Assembly: GCF_027595985.1 (NCBI RefSeq)
Contig: NC_073305.1
Location: 116,096,114 to 116,160,113 of the forward strand
Length of the DNA: 64,000 nucleotides
Direction of reading: 5' to 3'
DNA from: Sorex araneus
Lineage: Eukaryota > Chordata > Mammalia > Eulipotyphla > Soricidae
In this document: positions 1 to 48,145 of the stretch, in pieces
Numbering within the stretch: the first letter of the stretch is position 1
Layout of the letters: each line of letters begins with the position of its first letter
Notes under the pieces: generated by a model
The model's database searches: none
What the model saw: only the letters and a program-made list of their open reading frames with translations
Told to the model about the DNA's origin: nothing
Position numbers and translations under genes: made by a program

Positions 1-28
1 TGCATAGACAGACACAGACCAGACCAGC

Positions 29-177
29 CTCAGCAATGCACAGGGGTTACTCCTGGTTTTGCACTCAGGAATTACTCCTAGTGGTGCTCGGGGAACCATA
101 TGGGATGCTGGGAGTTGAACCTGGGTCAGCTGTGTGCAAGGCAAACGCCCTACCCATTGGACTGTTACTCCAGCCCC
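29..177 (-). mobile_element. Shrew SINE (common short-body family)
   Basis: Minus-strand copy ending at ctccagcccc. Its 3' end lacks gtgaccc and is cut at about base 29. Confidence 0.85.
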
Positions 178-215
178 TTCTTATTTTGTTTTGTTGTTCT
201 TGTTGTTTTTGTTGT

Positions 216-371
216 GGGACCACACCCAGCTGTGCCCAGGGCTTAACCCCTGGCTCTGAGCTCAGGTGTCATTCCTGGCAGGCTTGGGGTATGTAAGGGG
301 TGTCAGCGATCATATCCAGGTCAGACACATATGAGGCAAGAACCTTACTCCTGTACCATTGCTCCAGCCCC
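216..371 (-). mobile_element. Shrew SINE, diverged
   Basis: Older copy with gaccacacccagctgtgccc and a ccattgctccagcccc end, and many substitutions between. Confidence 0.7.
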
Positions 372-593
372 TAGAATCTTGGAGACTTCTTCAGGGTTTG
401 CTTTTGATGCGTCTTTTGAGAGCCCTCTGCAGGGAACGTCTCAGAGGCACCCCACACTCTGCACAGCCGGGAGTGGGAAGGGTAAGGAACCCGGGCAGGG
501 GCAGGCTTAAGGGTTAGTCCAGACCTGAATGACCTGTTGGACATACACATGAATCTCTCCCTGCTGCAGTTTCTGCATGTATAAAGTAAGTTT

Positions 594-727
594 GGGGCAG
601 GAGACTTGGGTAGGACACTTGTCTTACATGCAGCTGACCTGGGTTTGATCCCCAGCACCCCACATGGTTCCTTGTACCATGCCAGATGAGATCCCTGACC
701 ATAACCAAGTGTTGCCACAAAACAAAC
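594..727 (+). mobile_element. Shrew SINE, diverged
   Basis: Plus-strand copy with ggacacttgtcttacatgca and ggtttgatccccagcacccc. The tail gives way to (CAAA)-type repeats. Confidence 0.7.
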
Positions 728-751
728 AAAAAATGAATTAATTAAAGTATC

Positions 752-993
752 GGTTGGAGCGATAGCACAGGGTAGGGCATTTGCCTTGCATGAGGCTGAC
801 CAGGGTTGATTCCTCCACCCCTTTCAGAGAGCCTGGAAAGCTACCGAGAATATCTCGCCCACATGCCAGAGCCTAGCAAGCTACCCTGACGCATTTGATA
901 TGCTAAAAACAGTAACAACAAGTCTCACAATGGAGACGTTTTGGTGCCTGCTCGAGCAAATCAATGAGCAACAGAATGACAGTGATACAGTGA
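752..993 (+). mobile_element. SINE with RTE-like 3' tail (long-body family)
   Basis: The tRNA-like head (gagcgatagcacag) is followed by the tttcagagagcctgg body seen in the copy at 1592. The tail, atggagacgttttggtgcct to gatgacagtgatacagtga, matches the RTE 3' end. No poly(A). Target-site duplication not found. Confidence 0.9.
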
Positions 994-1018
994 ATTAGAG
1001 TATGCTTGATAGTAGTGC

Positions 1019-1165
1019 CGGGTCAGAGAGTACAGGCGTTAAGGTGCTTGCCTTGCCTGAGGCCAACCCTGCTTCAAACCCCAGCATCACATAGTCCCTA
1101 CCCGGGGTGATTGTTGAGCACAGAACCAGGCGTATGCTCTGAGCCACCAGCCATGGTTCCAAAAT
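1019..1165 (+). mobile_element. Shrew SINE, strongly diverged
   Basis: ggtcagagagtacaggcgtt and caaaccccagcatcacatag identify the head. The 3' half is barely recognisable. Confidence 0.55.
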
Positions 1166-1591
1166 GAAAGTAAATGAAACCTAAATGATATTGTCTACCT
1201 CATCCGCTGGGTTTTTATGGGGACTGAATGAGCTAAACATGTAACATTCATACAATATTCCTGTTATTTGTTATACATTCTTTGATATTAGCTGGTGCTG
1301 CCTCTTACTCTTGTTCCCACTATTATGGGTCTTTCTGGCCCCACCAGGATCCAGTGTTGAGGTGGCTTAAATAGGTCTTTGAGTACAACTGGGTTAAGCC
1401 CAAAGCACAGTGTTGCTTCCACAACGCATGTTCCATACAGTCTTTTCCCCATTGCCATGTTCCTCTGGTCCTCAGAGCATGGAGACGAGACCAAAGGACT
1501 TCTTGATGCTCCACTGACTGAGGTCAGGAAGATGCTGACAAGAAGTCCAGTCCTTCTTGTCAGCCATTTGCAGTATCTATTGTGTTCACCC

Positions 1592-1832
1592 TCGGACTGG
1601 AGCGATAGCACAGCGGGTAGGGCGTTTGCCTTGCACACAGCCAGCCCGGGTTCGATTCCTCCGTCCCTCTCAGAGAGCCCGGCAAGCTACTGAGAGCATC
1701 TCGCCTGCAGGGCAGAGCCTGGCAAGCTACCCATGGCGTTTGTGATATGCCAAAAACAGTAACAACAAGTCTCACAATGGAGACGTTACTGGTGCCCACT
1801 CGAGCAAGTCGATGAACAATGGGATGACAGTG
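1592..1832 (+). mobile_element. SINE with RTE-like 3' tail, with target-site duplication
   Basis: Best-preserved copy of the long-body family. It has an A-box-like tagcacagcgggtag, a B-box ggttcgattcc, then the ctctcagagagcccgg body. A 50-bp 3' end (from ggagacgttactggtgcc) matches the end of the RTE open reading frame. The 15-bp duplications 1577-1591 and 1833-1847 (ctattgtg-t/c-tcaccc, one mismatch) fix both ends, so the RTE-like tail is part of the unit that moved. Confidence 0.93.
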
Positions 1833-2257
1833 CTATTGTGCTCACCCAAGCAATGCCCGTGGCTTAGCTGGACCTTGTCATCCCGCCTTCTGATTACACC
1901 TGTCCACTTGGGCAAGCCCCTTGGCCTCCATGGGCCTCAGCTTCCCACCGCTATGACCGGCTTGCTGCTAACCATGTTCCGTGGGTCTCCCCAGAAGTCA
2001 ACACAAAGGACTCCACAGCAGGCAGCCCCTTCCCCAGTCTCTCTTGAGGCTGCTCATCCTCACCATGAGCGTCCTTTCAGATTTCTTAGAAACACGCTGT
2101 CCCCCTCTTCCTTCTCACAGCACACACACATACATCTTTCTCCTCACAGCCATGGTGCCCTACTCTGAGACAGGCCAGGACAGATGGTGCAAAGGGTCAG
2201 AACATGGGAGCCTGGGGCCTCCCTATCGTCCCCCAAGCACCGCTGGGGACAAATATT

Positions 2258-2413
2258 GAGTGTGTCATACAGTGGGTAGGGCATTTGCCCTGCACGCAGC
2301 CAACCCGGGTTCAATTCCCAGCATCCCATATGGTCCTGAACACCACCAGGAGTAATTTCTGAGTGTAGAGCCAGGAGTAAACTCTGAGTATTGCTGGGTG
2401 TGACCCCCAAAAG

Positions 2414-2415
<2 letters not shown>
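2258..2415 (+). mobile_element. Shrew SINE with TA-microsatellite tail
   Basis: The head is missing its first bases. The body runs intact to gtgacccccaaaagca and passes directly into a (TA)n tract. Confidence 0.85.

Positions 2416-2472
<57 letters not shown>
2416..2472. repeat. (AT)n microsatellite
   Basis: About 28 uninterrupted AT units growing out of a SINE tail. Confidence 0.98.
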
Positions 2473-2473
<1 letters not shown>

Positions 2474-3456
2474 TGTGGCCCTTCAAATTAGCTAAGAAGG
2501 GATGCCTTAGAAACCTCATGAAGGTCACTTAACCAGAGCCCTTAACAAGGACATGCAGTGGGCTGGAGCTGGGGACCAAAACTGTGAGTGGAGGCCGCCA
2601 CTACATTTGCACCATCGGATCAACATTTCCTTAAAAAAGGCTCAAGATTAAGGGCACCCCCTCACCCCTGCCACTGCAACCCCACCTGCTGGGAAGGTCA
2701 GTCTGTCTTGCAACCTTTTTATGAAGGCTTTTTATAGCTCACATTCTAGGGAGTCACTTTTTTTTTCTTAATTAAGAATTCTAATTTTAAAGCAGGCCCT
2801 GACCTCTTTCTTTCCAGAACCGTGTGAGTACTTTCATTGCATTTTCTGGGTAAAAATTAAGATCCTTTATTGTCTGCTGGCTCTGTCTCCTCTATAGCCA
2901 GTTACCCATGACACCCAGGCACGTGGCTGAGACTATCGTAAAAGGGTTCTTCCCATGAGGATATTAAAAAAAGGTCTTGGGGCAGTTGGATTAGATGCTA
3001 TAAAGGACTTCAAGTCACATGGCACTTTTTTTTTTTTTTTTTTTTGCTGAGGGGTGTGTTTTATCTGGAATGGGGCCTTAATCGAGGAAGCCAAAGGATA
3101 ATTGTATTTCCTCTAAACAGTCCTGTTTAGAGACTGTTGTTCGACAAGGTCATTTGTCAGACAGAAGGTGATTTGCTCTGAAGAGTCATTTCAGAATGTC
3201 TGCCTGGTTTGGGGCCTCAGCTCCTGCTTGGGGAGCTAAGGCGATGAGAAGTGTCTGATCACAATTCCCACAACAGGGCCTCGCTGCCCGCTGGGCTTGA
3301 GCCGGAGAAGGGACTCACGTGGATTCCACAGCCCAAGTGCTTGTTAGCAGCAAGCGGAGACGACAGGAAAAGCACCTGCAGATAAAGAAAGGACCCAAAA
3401 TACCAAATGGTACTGTGCAATTTAATAGGATGTGTGTAGATCTGAAGGTCAAAGTG
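2473..3456 (+). other. ANKRD6 intron, no recognised feature
   Basis: Unique-looking intronic DNA with a T-run at 3027-3045. No exon, RNA gene or known repeat identified. Confidence 0.5.
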
Positions 3457-3625
3457 GCCGAAGTGATACTACAGCAGGTGAGGCACTTGCCTTGCACATA
3501 CCCACCCCAGGTTCAATCCTGACACCATATATGTTCCCCAGGCACTGCCAGGAGTGATCCCAGAGGGCAGAGCCAGGAGTAAGCCCTGAGCATCACCAGG
3601 TGCGGCCCAAAAACCAAAAAAGAAA
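3457..3625 (+). mobile_element. Shrew SINE, diverged
   Basis: gtgatactacagcaggtgag head to gtgcggcccaaaaacc end, with an A-rich tail. Confidence 0.8.
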
Positions 3626-3843
3626 AAGGAAATCAGTCAAACAATGTTAGTGTACTGCTTATGGCTTCACATGTGTACTAAACATGTGACAAAAGGCAAA
3701 GACATGACAAATGTGGAGACTTGAGAGTATTTTTCCCTGTGGGGCTGGAGGGAAATGAGAAGTGGGAGAGGTCTCCAAGACATGTCCACAGTTTCTCTAG
3801 CATTTTCTTCAAATAATGGGCCATGTATGCATTTTATTTATTT

Positions 3844-4011
3844 GTTTTCTTTTTGGGTCACACCCGGCGATGCACAGGGGTTACTCCTGGTTCTGCCCTC
3901 AGGAATCACTCCTGGCGATGCTCAGGGGACCATATGGGATGCTGGGAATTGAGCCCAGGTCGGCTGCGTGCAAGGCAAATGCCCTACCCATTGTGTTATC
4001 GCTCCAGCCCC
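3844..4011 (-). mobile_element. Shrew SINE, near full length
   Basis: The T-run and tgggtcacacccggcgatgc to cgctccagcccc are well preserved. A young-looking copy. Confidence 0.9.
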
Positions 4012-4084
4012 ATATATGCATTTTAAAATGCTGCTTATAGTTTTGATTGACTACAATATATTTTTAATTAAAAAAATGTTTTGA

Positions 4085-4255
4085 GAGCGAGCTGAGCACG
4101 GGTTCAGCAGACTGCGGTGCATACTTTGCAGGTGGCTCAGGTTTGACTGCCCCTTTCCAGTTACCGCTTGATCTCCTGAGCACCGCCCCGGGTAATGCTT
4201 AGTCTTGAGTCAGGAATAGCCCTGGAGCACTGCTGGGTCTGGCCCAAATAGCAAA
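4085..4255 (+). mobile_element. Shrew SINE, strongly diverged
   Basis: Recognisable mainly by ctcctgagcaccgccccggg and gctgggtctggcccaaatag. Confidence 0.55.
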
Positions 4256-4361
4256 AAAAAAATAGAGAAAGAATCAATTCTAATCACTTTAGTCAGGGTT
4301 TCAATTTTGAATAATTATCTTGCTCTCCTGGGTTTTGTTTTTGTTGATTTGTTGGTTATTG

Positions 4362-4622
4362 GGGAACTACACCCACCAGTGCTCAGGAATCTTTCCTAGT
4401 GGGGAAGGGGAGGACCACATGCCTTGCCATGGACTGAACCTCTCAGTGGGGGTGGCATTGAACCTTGGTGGTGGGGGTGGCAGTGTTTTGGCCACACCCA
4501 GCTCTGCTCAGGGCTAACTCCTGTTTCTGGTGGAACTTGGAGGAACCATATGTGGTGTAGGAGATCAAACCAGAGTCTGTCACATGCAAGACAACACCTT
4601 ACAGCTCTATCATCTCTCCAGC
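4362..4622 (-). mobile_element. Two diverged SINE pieces in tandem, antisense
   Basis: A truncated copy (about 4362-4480) precedes a fuller one (4486-4622) ending catctctccagcctc. Confidence 0.6.
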
Positions 4623-4711
4623 CTCTTTTGAATATTATTTGAATTATTCACTAGATTTTTCTGAAACTGATAACTTGATCTTTTGCTGCTCTGCCATCTC
4701 TTTCTTTTCTT

Positions 4712-4896
4712 TTTTCTTTTTTTTTTTTTCCTCTTTGGGTCACACCCGGCAATGCACAGGGTCTACTCCTGGCTTTGCACTCAGGAGGTATTACTCCTGG
4801 CAATGCTCAGGAGGCCATATGGGATGCTGGGAATTGAACCCGGGTCAGCCGTGTGCAAGGTAAACACCCTACCCACTGTGCTATTGCTCCAGCCCC
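4712..4896 (-). mobile_element. Shrew SINE, near full length
   Basis: Long T-run, ctttgggtcacacccggcaa to attgctccagcccc. It carries a small gta insertion after actcaggag. Confidence 0.9.
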
Positions 4897-4913
4897 TCTT
4901 TCTTTTTTCTTTT

Positions 4914-5100
4914 CTTTTCTTTACTTTTATTGAATCACTGTGAGATGGATCCTTACAAAGCTGCTCATGATTGGCTTTCAGTCATACAATATTCCAACAC
5001 CCATCCCTCCACCAGTGTACATTTCCCAGCACCGCTGTCCCCAGGTTCCTTCCCATCACCCCTCAGCCCTGCCTGCCTCTATGGCAGGCACTTGCAGCCC
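4914..5100 (-). mobile_element. L1 3' UTR fragment, antisense
   Basis: tttattgaatcactgtgaga, then aacacccatccctccaccag and tacatttcccagcacc match the L1 at 50258. It ends near a CT-rich tract. Confidence 0.75.
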
Positions 5101-5139
5101 CCCACCCCGCCCCGTCTCTGTCTCTGTGTCTCTCTCTGT

Positions 5140-5168
5140 TTCTGTCTGTCTGTCTGTCTGTCTGTCTC
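5140..5168. repeat. (CTGT)n microsatellite
   Basis: About seven tetranucleotide units at the end of a wider CT-rich stretch. Confidence 0.9.
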
Positions 5169-5445
5169 TCCTTTTGGTGCTCTGCATCTTTGCCCAATCA
5201 GAGATTCACTGTGACTGCCTCGACAGCCCTGAGCATTAGCGCCTGTGGGAAAGGAAAAGCCCTTTCTCACTCATTGCCCTCCATATATTAGTTTGGTGAG
5301 TGGGTAGTAGACACGAAACAGTCAGTGTTGATCGGGTTTGTTTATCGATGCCTTGTCAATATCCCAGGGTGGAGTGCCATATGCAGACCTGGCCCCAGGA
5401 TGGTCGGGATGTTTTGTTCTGAAACTGGGGTTTGCTTTGTCTTGA

Positions 5446-42478
<37,033 letters not shown>

Positions 42479-42592
42479 GAGCCTGGGAAAAAGACATCTT
42501 GAGGATTTGCAGTTATTCAGTCATTGCAGCATAACGTTGCCCAAGGTTTCAAATATTGTGCACCTGATAGCCCCGCAGTGAAAAATTAAAAA

Positions 42593-42598
42593 AATAAA
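42593..42598 (+). promoter_or_regulatory. Candidate proximal poly(A) signal of ANKRD6
   Basis: AATAAA lies 115 nt after the ANKRD6 stop codon, just after an overlapping ATTAAA-type hexamer at 42585. The A-rich context makes both easy to find by chance. Confidence 0.35.
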
Positions 42599-43495
42599 AA
42601 GATGAATAGATAAGGACTCCTTTCTAGAATGTGCCAGACACATGCTTCCCATGCCCTGACGTGATGCAGACTTGGACCATTGAAGCCTGGAGAGCTTGCT
42701 GGGTTTCAGGTTGCATTACAAGGGTCAAACCTCAGGCCAGGTTCATTTGAAGTTCAAAAGCTCAGATGAAGCGAGCCACTCACACTAAGAGCCCAGTGGT
42801 GTGTAAGCCTGATCCCTAAGTGCAGAATCTATGAAATAATGTAGATCAAAAGCAAGAAAGAAATGAGCCCCTCGTGAATTCAGATCAAGTAATCATTCTT
42901 AATACACCTGCTGGGCCCAGACAAGCGTTTTTCTGTTGAGAGAGCTGTAACTGAGATGCACTAGCCAACCCCTTCTCTTTCTCTCAGTTTGTTATTCTCA
43001 AAAGGCTGACATTTTAACAAGGTTAATCCTTAGCAAAGACTTTTTGAGGGCTATGATTTTTATGATATCGCAAGACCCAATCTATCTTAAAGTATTTTGA
43101 AAACTCAATGTATTAAGTACTGAGTAATTGGCTAATAGCACTGGGAATGTTTAATCATGTTCTCAAGTGAGAAAGAATCCAACCATTTAATCAATGGCTT
43201 CTGTGTCTCTTCAGCCCAAATACAAAAATGTTACAAATGATTAATTGTAATGATTCTTAAAGCAGATGAGTGAGAAAATATTCACATAACAATTTCCTGA
43301 GCCTTCTATAATCTAGTATAATCAAACCCAATAATCTTAGGAATACCTTTTGAATTTGATATTACTGGTCTGTATTTTATTTAAAAATCATTATTTTCTT
43401 GAAAGTAATTCATTTTTAGTTTTTATTATTGACGAACCTCAAAGGTTCTTTGCTTTGCAGTGATTAAGTCAAGGTAAATAATTCAGTAACTTGGG

Positions 43496-43655
43496 ACTGG
43501 CGAGACAGTACAGCAGGTAGGGAGTTTGCCTTGAATGTGACTGACCTGGGTTCAATCCCCAGCACCCCAGATGGTCCCTTGAGCCTCACTAGGAATGATC
43601 TCTAATTGCATAGCCAGATATACAAGCACCAGTGGATGTGGCCCCCAAACAAAAA
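43496..43655 (+). mobile_element. Shrew SINE, diverged
   Basis: gggactggcgagacagtaca to gatgtggcccccaaac. Lies in the presumed 3' UTR. Confidence 0.78.
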
Positions 43656-44436
43656 AATTAAAATCAGCATCATAATAGTTCAGTAACTAGATTTGTAACT
43701 CATTATTCCATGCTTCATGGAGTCTTATGAATTTTACTTTGCTCTAAGGTTTATACAAAGCTCTAGCATGGATAGGCTGAACTTTAGGATTACATTATCT
43801 TCCAAATTTCTTATCCCTTGGAAGGTGAAATTCTTTTCATTTCCTCTAAAGTCCATGTATACACAGAAACTTCTATTTTTAAACACAGGTTGTTATCAAT
43901 AAGTTTTAATAAAATGTTGCTCATGGAGCCTGAGGGAAAATGACTTCTTGATGTGAGAAAATGCAGACAAAGCATACTCTTAGTCCCTGGGTGTTTTGCT
44001 TATCAAACAAATGTGTTTAAGTGACAACCTGCAGATGCAAACTTTGCTGTTCAATGTAGATGAAGACATATTGTGTTAGAAAGTCTGGAGAGGGAACCAA
44101 TTTTATATTCTCTGTTTATTTTATCTTTGCAAGCTTTCTCCTCAACCACTATGTATGTGGAAGGTTTCTTGTGAGATTCTCATTGAATCAATACCTGTAC
44201 AGGCACCTTCCTTTTCTCGTTTTCTCATTTGTTCCTAAGGCAAGATCACAGAATCGCAGAGGTGCGCCTCTCAGTTCTCTAAGCCCATCCGCAGCAAAGC
44301 ATCACTGCTCTCTTCAGAAGCTCTCCTCCCTCTGTGTCTTTGCACTTACTGAGAGCTTCCAGATGAAGAGATGAGATCTTGAGATGTTCAGTAAGTCATG
44401 TTCCAAGCGGGAGGTGTTTATTGTTGATGTTTTGTT

Positions 44437-44578
44437 TGGGGGCCACACCCAGAAGTTATCAGGCTCTGCACTCAGGGATCACTCCTGGTGCAGCTGTGTG
44501 GACTGTTGAGGGTGCCGGGGATCGAACTTGGGTCAGCTGCATATAAGACCCAAACCACTAGACTATTGCTCAGGCCCT
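44437..44578 (-). mobile_element. Shrew SINE, diverged
   Basis: tttgggggccacacccagaa to ctattgctcaggccc. Confidence 0.76.
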
Positions 44579-44930
44579 GAGCTGAGGTAGTTTAATAAAT
44601 TGAAATATCTCCTCTTCCTCAAGGAGAACCCTTGTTAGAAATTCTGAAAAGAAGCATAGAGTGCTGCTTTGGTGGGAAATATTTTGACTTATACCTAACT
44701 AAGCAGTAAAGGGCCATTTATCATGGGCTCACCTTAGCCAGTTCTCCATGTGGGAAGAGAGTTTGTGTTTGTTCTTTAGCTCTCTCAAAAACTCAACCAC
44801 AGTCCAACACGCGATTCCCTTTGTTTTCCCACTGTGCTCTATGCTAGAATGAGTTGAGGCTTCCATTGTACTTCCCCTAAGAGGCAGAACTTTTGCCTGT
44901 TGTGTAGCTTGTGTTTCAAAGTGAGGCTGG

Positions 44931-45078
44931 TCGATAGCACAGTGGGTGCGGCGTTTGCCTTGCACAAGGCCAACCTGGGTTTGATTCCCAGCATTCCATT
45001 TGGTCCCCCAAGAACCACTCTGAGTGCAGAGCCAGGAGTAACCCCTGTGTATTGCTGAGTGTGATGGAAAAAAAAAAA
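44931..45078 (+). mobile_element. Shrew SINE, with target-site duplication
   Basis: tcgatagcacagtgggtgcg to gctgagtgtgatgg, then an A-run. tcaaagtgaggctgg flanks it at 44916-44930 and 45079-45093. Part of the gcaccgccagg segment is missing. Confidence 0.92.
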
Positions 45079-45549
45079 TCAAAGTGAGGCTGGAACTGCT
45101 GAATGGGCGGTTGGGGGGGGGGCATGTAAAACACAGGAAAGTCATACTGTACCATATTGCAATATTTTTCTAAAAAAAATTTGGTTAGTGTGCTTTATAG
45201 ATATATGTGATAGATCAGATCTTAGTGGTACTCTTGGTTTTTATTTTGGAAGCCCTGAATTGTTTTCATGTTTAAACCTCCTTTGTCTCAGTTAGGTGTT
45301 GATACTTGAGAGCTGTGTTGTCTTCTAAAATAATTGTATTTTATTACCTTGAATTTGTGTTCCTTTCAAGCATTATACATGACAGTACTTTGGTATTAAA
45401 TTTCTTAAAAGATGAAAGTGTGAATACTTTGTTTAGCCTATATTTTTGTTTGGTTAGCCAAGTTTTATGGTTTTTGAAAAAAGTGCCTTCATCTAGCCAC
45501 ACTTCAACTTATTTCTGGAAGAGTATAATTCCATTTGCTTAAAAATAAT

Positions 45550-45737
45550 GGGGCTGGAGAGATAGCACAGCGGATACGGCGTTTGCCTTGCACGCGGCTG
45601 ACCCGGGTTCAAGTCCCAGCATCCCATATGGTCCCCTGAGCACGGCCAGGGGTAATTCCTGAGTGCAGAGCCAGGAGTAACCCCTGTGCATCGCGAGGTG
45701 TGACCCAAAAAGCAAAAAAAAAAAAAATAAGAAGAAG
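45550..45737 (+). mobile_element. Shrew SINE, full length
   Basis: ggggctggagagatagcaca to gtgtgacccaaaaagc with an A-run. Very close to the family consensus. Confidence 0.92.
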
Positions 45738-45852
45738 AATCAAGTGCACTGCATGGAAAAAAATAAACCTTTTATATAACATGCGACATTTATTCAGTGT
45801 GAGCTTAAATGCTTTGTACCACTGACCTTTTTTGTTTTGTTTTTGTTTGTTT

Positions 45853-46009
45853 GTGGTCCACACCTGGCAGTGCTCAGGGTTACTCTTGGCTCTGTATTCA
45901 GGAACTACTCCTGGCATGCTCAGAGGACCATATGATACACTGGGGATCGAACCAGGGCCGGCTGCATGCAAGGCAAGTGCCTTACCCACTGTACTATTGC
46001 TCCAGCCCC
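45853..46009 (-). mobile_element. Shrew SINE
   Basis: gtggtccacacctggcagtg to attgctccagcccc. Confidence 0.83.
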
Positions 46010-46807
46010 AGAAGTAACATTTTTGACTAATGAGTCATTCTTTTTTTTTTTTATTTCCCATCACAATCTTTATTTCCCCACGTTTATTCTCCCAAGTGAG
46101 ATATGGTCTCTCAATTGTACTAGTTTCACATTATTTTTATTTAAAAATTCCTTTGTCTCCTACAAATATACCTTCATGCCTCTTCTAAGTTGAAGTAACT
46201 TCGAGAGGAGATTCTTTTTATTTGACCCATAAAAATCAAATATTATTTCTATAAAAATCATTATATATTTTTCTTTGCTTCCATTCTCAACTTTTATTTC
46301 CTATGAGCATATTATTGAGACAAGAGAATGGCAGCATATATGTGATCTACAACTAAGCTAGAAAACCTTGTCTCTCACTGAAAAAATATTCCTTTGTGAA
46401 GATATTGAAAAGCTTAAGAACTACAACATTCTGTTATTCTCAAGAACACATCTAAGTGCTTATTCAAGTAACAGTAACTGTTGCATCTTGCCCTTTAATG
46501 TGTTAATATTGTTCACCTCATTATTCTCCAACACTAGTAAATTCCGATCTTTAAATGAGTTTTTCTTGAAACTATACACACAAATGTAGAATTCTGGTAT
46601 CTTTCTGTCAACACATTTACTAAATCACAAAATCTGGGCAGCAAAAAGGGAAAATACTAAAACTAGATGAAAGAAACAAGTGATGATAGATAACCCACAA
46701 CTTCATTACATACTTAATGAGTCATTCTTAAAAGCTAAATATAATTGATTTTTTTTAAAGCAAAGCTAATCAAGACAGAAAAATAAAACCAGTTTAGATT
46801 GATGAAT
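46010..46807. other. Intergenic, AT-rich, no recognised feature
   Basis: About 800 bp without a SINE. Possible old L1 sequence in its first part but nothing diagnostic. Confidence 0.4.
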
Positions 46808-47040
46808 AAGGGGCTGGATCCCAGGTATCACTGTGTCTCCCAGGCATTAGGTGCCGCCCCGGAGGCTTCTGGATAACCCCTGATGCCACAAGGTCTGAAC
46901 ACTGAACCTCTGGCTGGGTTGGCAACAATTACTAGAAAGGGGCACCCCCTGTGCTGTCTTTTGTGACAACTATCTGGGAGTCCTCCTTTCCCCCCAAACA
47001 ACAACAATAACAACAACAACAACAAAATAATGAATCCTCT
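46808..47040. other. Possible diverged repeat with CAA tail
   Basis: Starts like a SINE (ggggctggatcccaggtatc) and ends in (CAA)n at 46997-47026, but the body does not match the common family. Confidence 0.35.
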
Positions 47041-47545
47041 CCTGTGTAAATTAAAATAGTACCTTAAGGAAGGGTGGAAATGGCCTGGGGTGCTTTCCAC
47101 AGCAGAGAGACAGTTTGCTTTTTGATACTATTTGGGCTTTATTCTGTTTTTCTTCCCAGGAAGATGTGAGCTGCTTCCTTTCTTTGAGGGCAACACCGCT
47201 TCTGCAGGGAATCATGCAGAGCGTGTGATGGATTCCAGGGCTCCCACGTGCAAAGCAAGTGCACTTTTTGAGCAACCCCAGGGGCCCTTTTTCTTGTTCA
47301 CTAGTATTTCCCTAGCATAAAAGACATAATGTAGGTAGGGATTGGCCTTTCTCTCTTAGCTTCTCCGACATATACGCTGGTTGACCAAAATAATATAAAT
47401 ACCAGGAAATGTTCTGCTTCCTTTAAAGTAAATGAGTACACCTGAGTCAGACAACATCAGCAGTGCCCGGTAAATGGGCTCAAAACTTCTAATCCCACAT
47501 CATACTTAATGATACAGGTGTGACCACTACTTAAATAACTGCTTT
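47041..47545. other. Intergenic, no recognised feature
   Basis: Unique-looking intergenic DNA. No gene or known repeat identified. Confidence 0.45.
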
Positions 47546-47715
47546 GGGGCCAGAGAGATAGCTCAGTACTTGATGTCCATGCTTTTTTTGTGTGGGGGAA
47601 GGGGAGAGGGGTGGAGCCATTCCCTGAGGTGCTTCTGGCTCTGTGCTCAAGAGTGACCCCTGGAGGTGCTCAGGGGACCATATTCCATCCCCAGCATCGC
47701 ATGTGGTCCCCTTCC
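47546..47715. mobile_element. SINE pieces in mixed orientation
   Basis: A plus-strand head (ggggccagagagatagctca), then antisense middle (ctctgtgctcaagagtgacc), then a plus-strand piece (atccccagcatcgcatgtgg), joined to an L1 fragment. Confidence 0.65.
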
Positions 47716-47865
47716 CTTCACCAGTGCACATTTTCCGCCACCAAAATCCCCAGTGTTCCCATCCACCCCACTTTCCACACTTCCCCCTGCTTGTGTGGCA
47801 GACAATTTGGAAAGTATTCTTTCTCTACTTTAGTTACCTTCGATATTTCAAGACCAGTCCTACCT
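47716..47865 (-). mobile_element. L1 3' UTR fragment, antisense
   Basis: ttcaccagtgcacattttcc, cccatccaccccactttcc and gcagacaatttggaaagta align with the same part of the L1 at 50258. Confidence 0.7.
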
Positions 47866-48145
47866 CCCCTTATATCTGCCGAAAATACAATTGCTAGACA
47901 ATGTGTTTTGTATTGCTTGTTATGGATATAATATAAAGTTGCAGCTGCGTGCTTTAGGAATTGTAAGATTTAAATATTAGGGTCTGAAGAAATTGCTGCC
48001 GCAGGTTGCTCGTGTCCGAGATTCCTGTGTGTGTCTCTGGATCGTGGCCACGTGAGAGCTGGTGCTTCTTGCTGGCTTCTATGAAATGGCGACCACTGGA
48101 GCTCAATCAATTATCAGTGTTTTATCCATTAAAAAAATCAAAACC

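Larger units (their letters stand above)
42479..45540 (+). other. ANKRD6: Probable ANKRD6 3' UTR and downstream flank
   Basis: AT-rich, mostly unique sequence follows the stop codon with far fewer SINEs than the introns, as expected for a long 3' UTR. Candidate poly(A) signals are ATTAAA 42585-42590, AATAAA 42593-42598, AATAAA 43908-43913 and ATTAAA 45395-45400. I cannot tell which is used. I recall the human 3' UTR as about 3 kb, which would favour the distal one. SINEs at 43496, 44437 and 44931 lie inside. Confidence 0.5.

Noticed and set aside
1594-1660. A functional tRNA gene
   Set aside because: A- and B-box-like motifs are present, but the sequence does not fold as a full cloverleaf and occurs as part of a repeated SINE head.
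2416-2472. CRISPR array or other prokaryotic repeat system
   Set aside because: The repeats are microsatellites and SINEs in a mammalian gene-bearing region. No repeat-spacer pattern exists.
3816-4040. A recurring peptide (like MHRGYSWLCTQE-LLAVLRGPYG) found in dozens of frames
   Set aside because: This is the antisense or sense translation of the common SINE. Its wide recurrence follows from copy number, not from a gene family.
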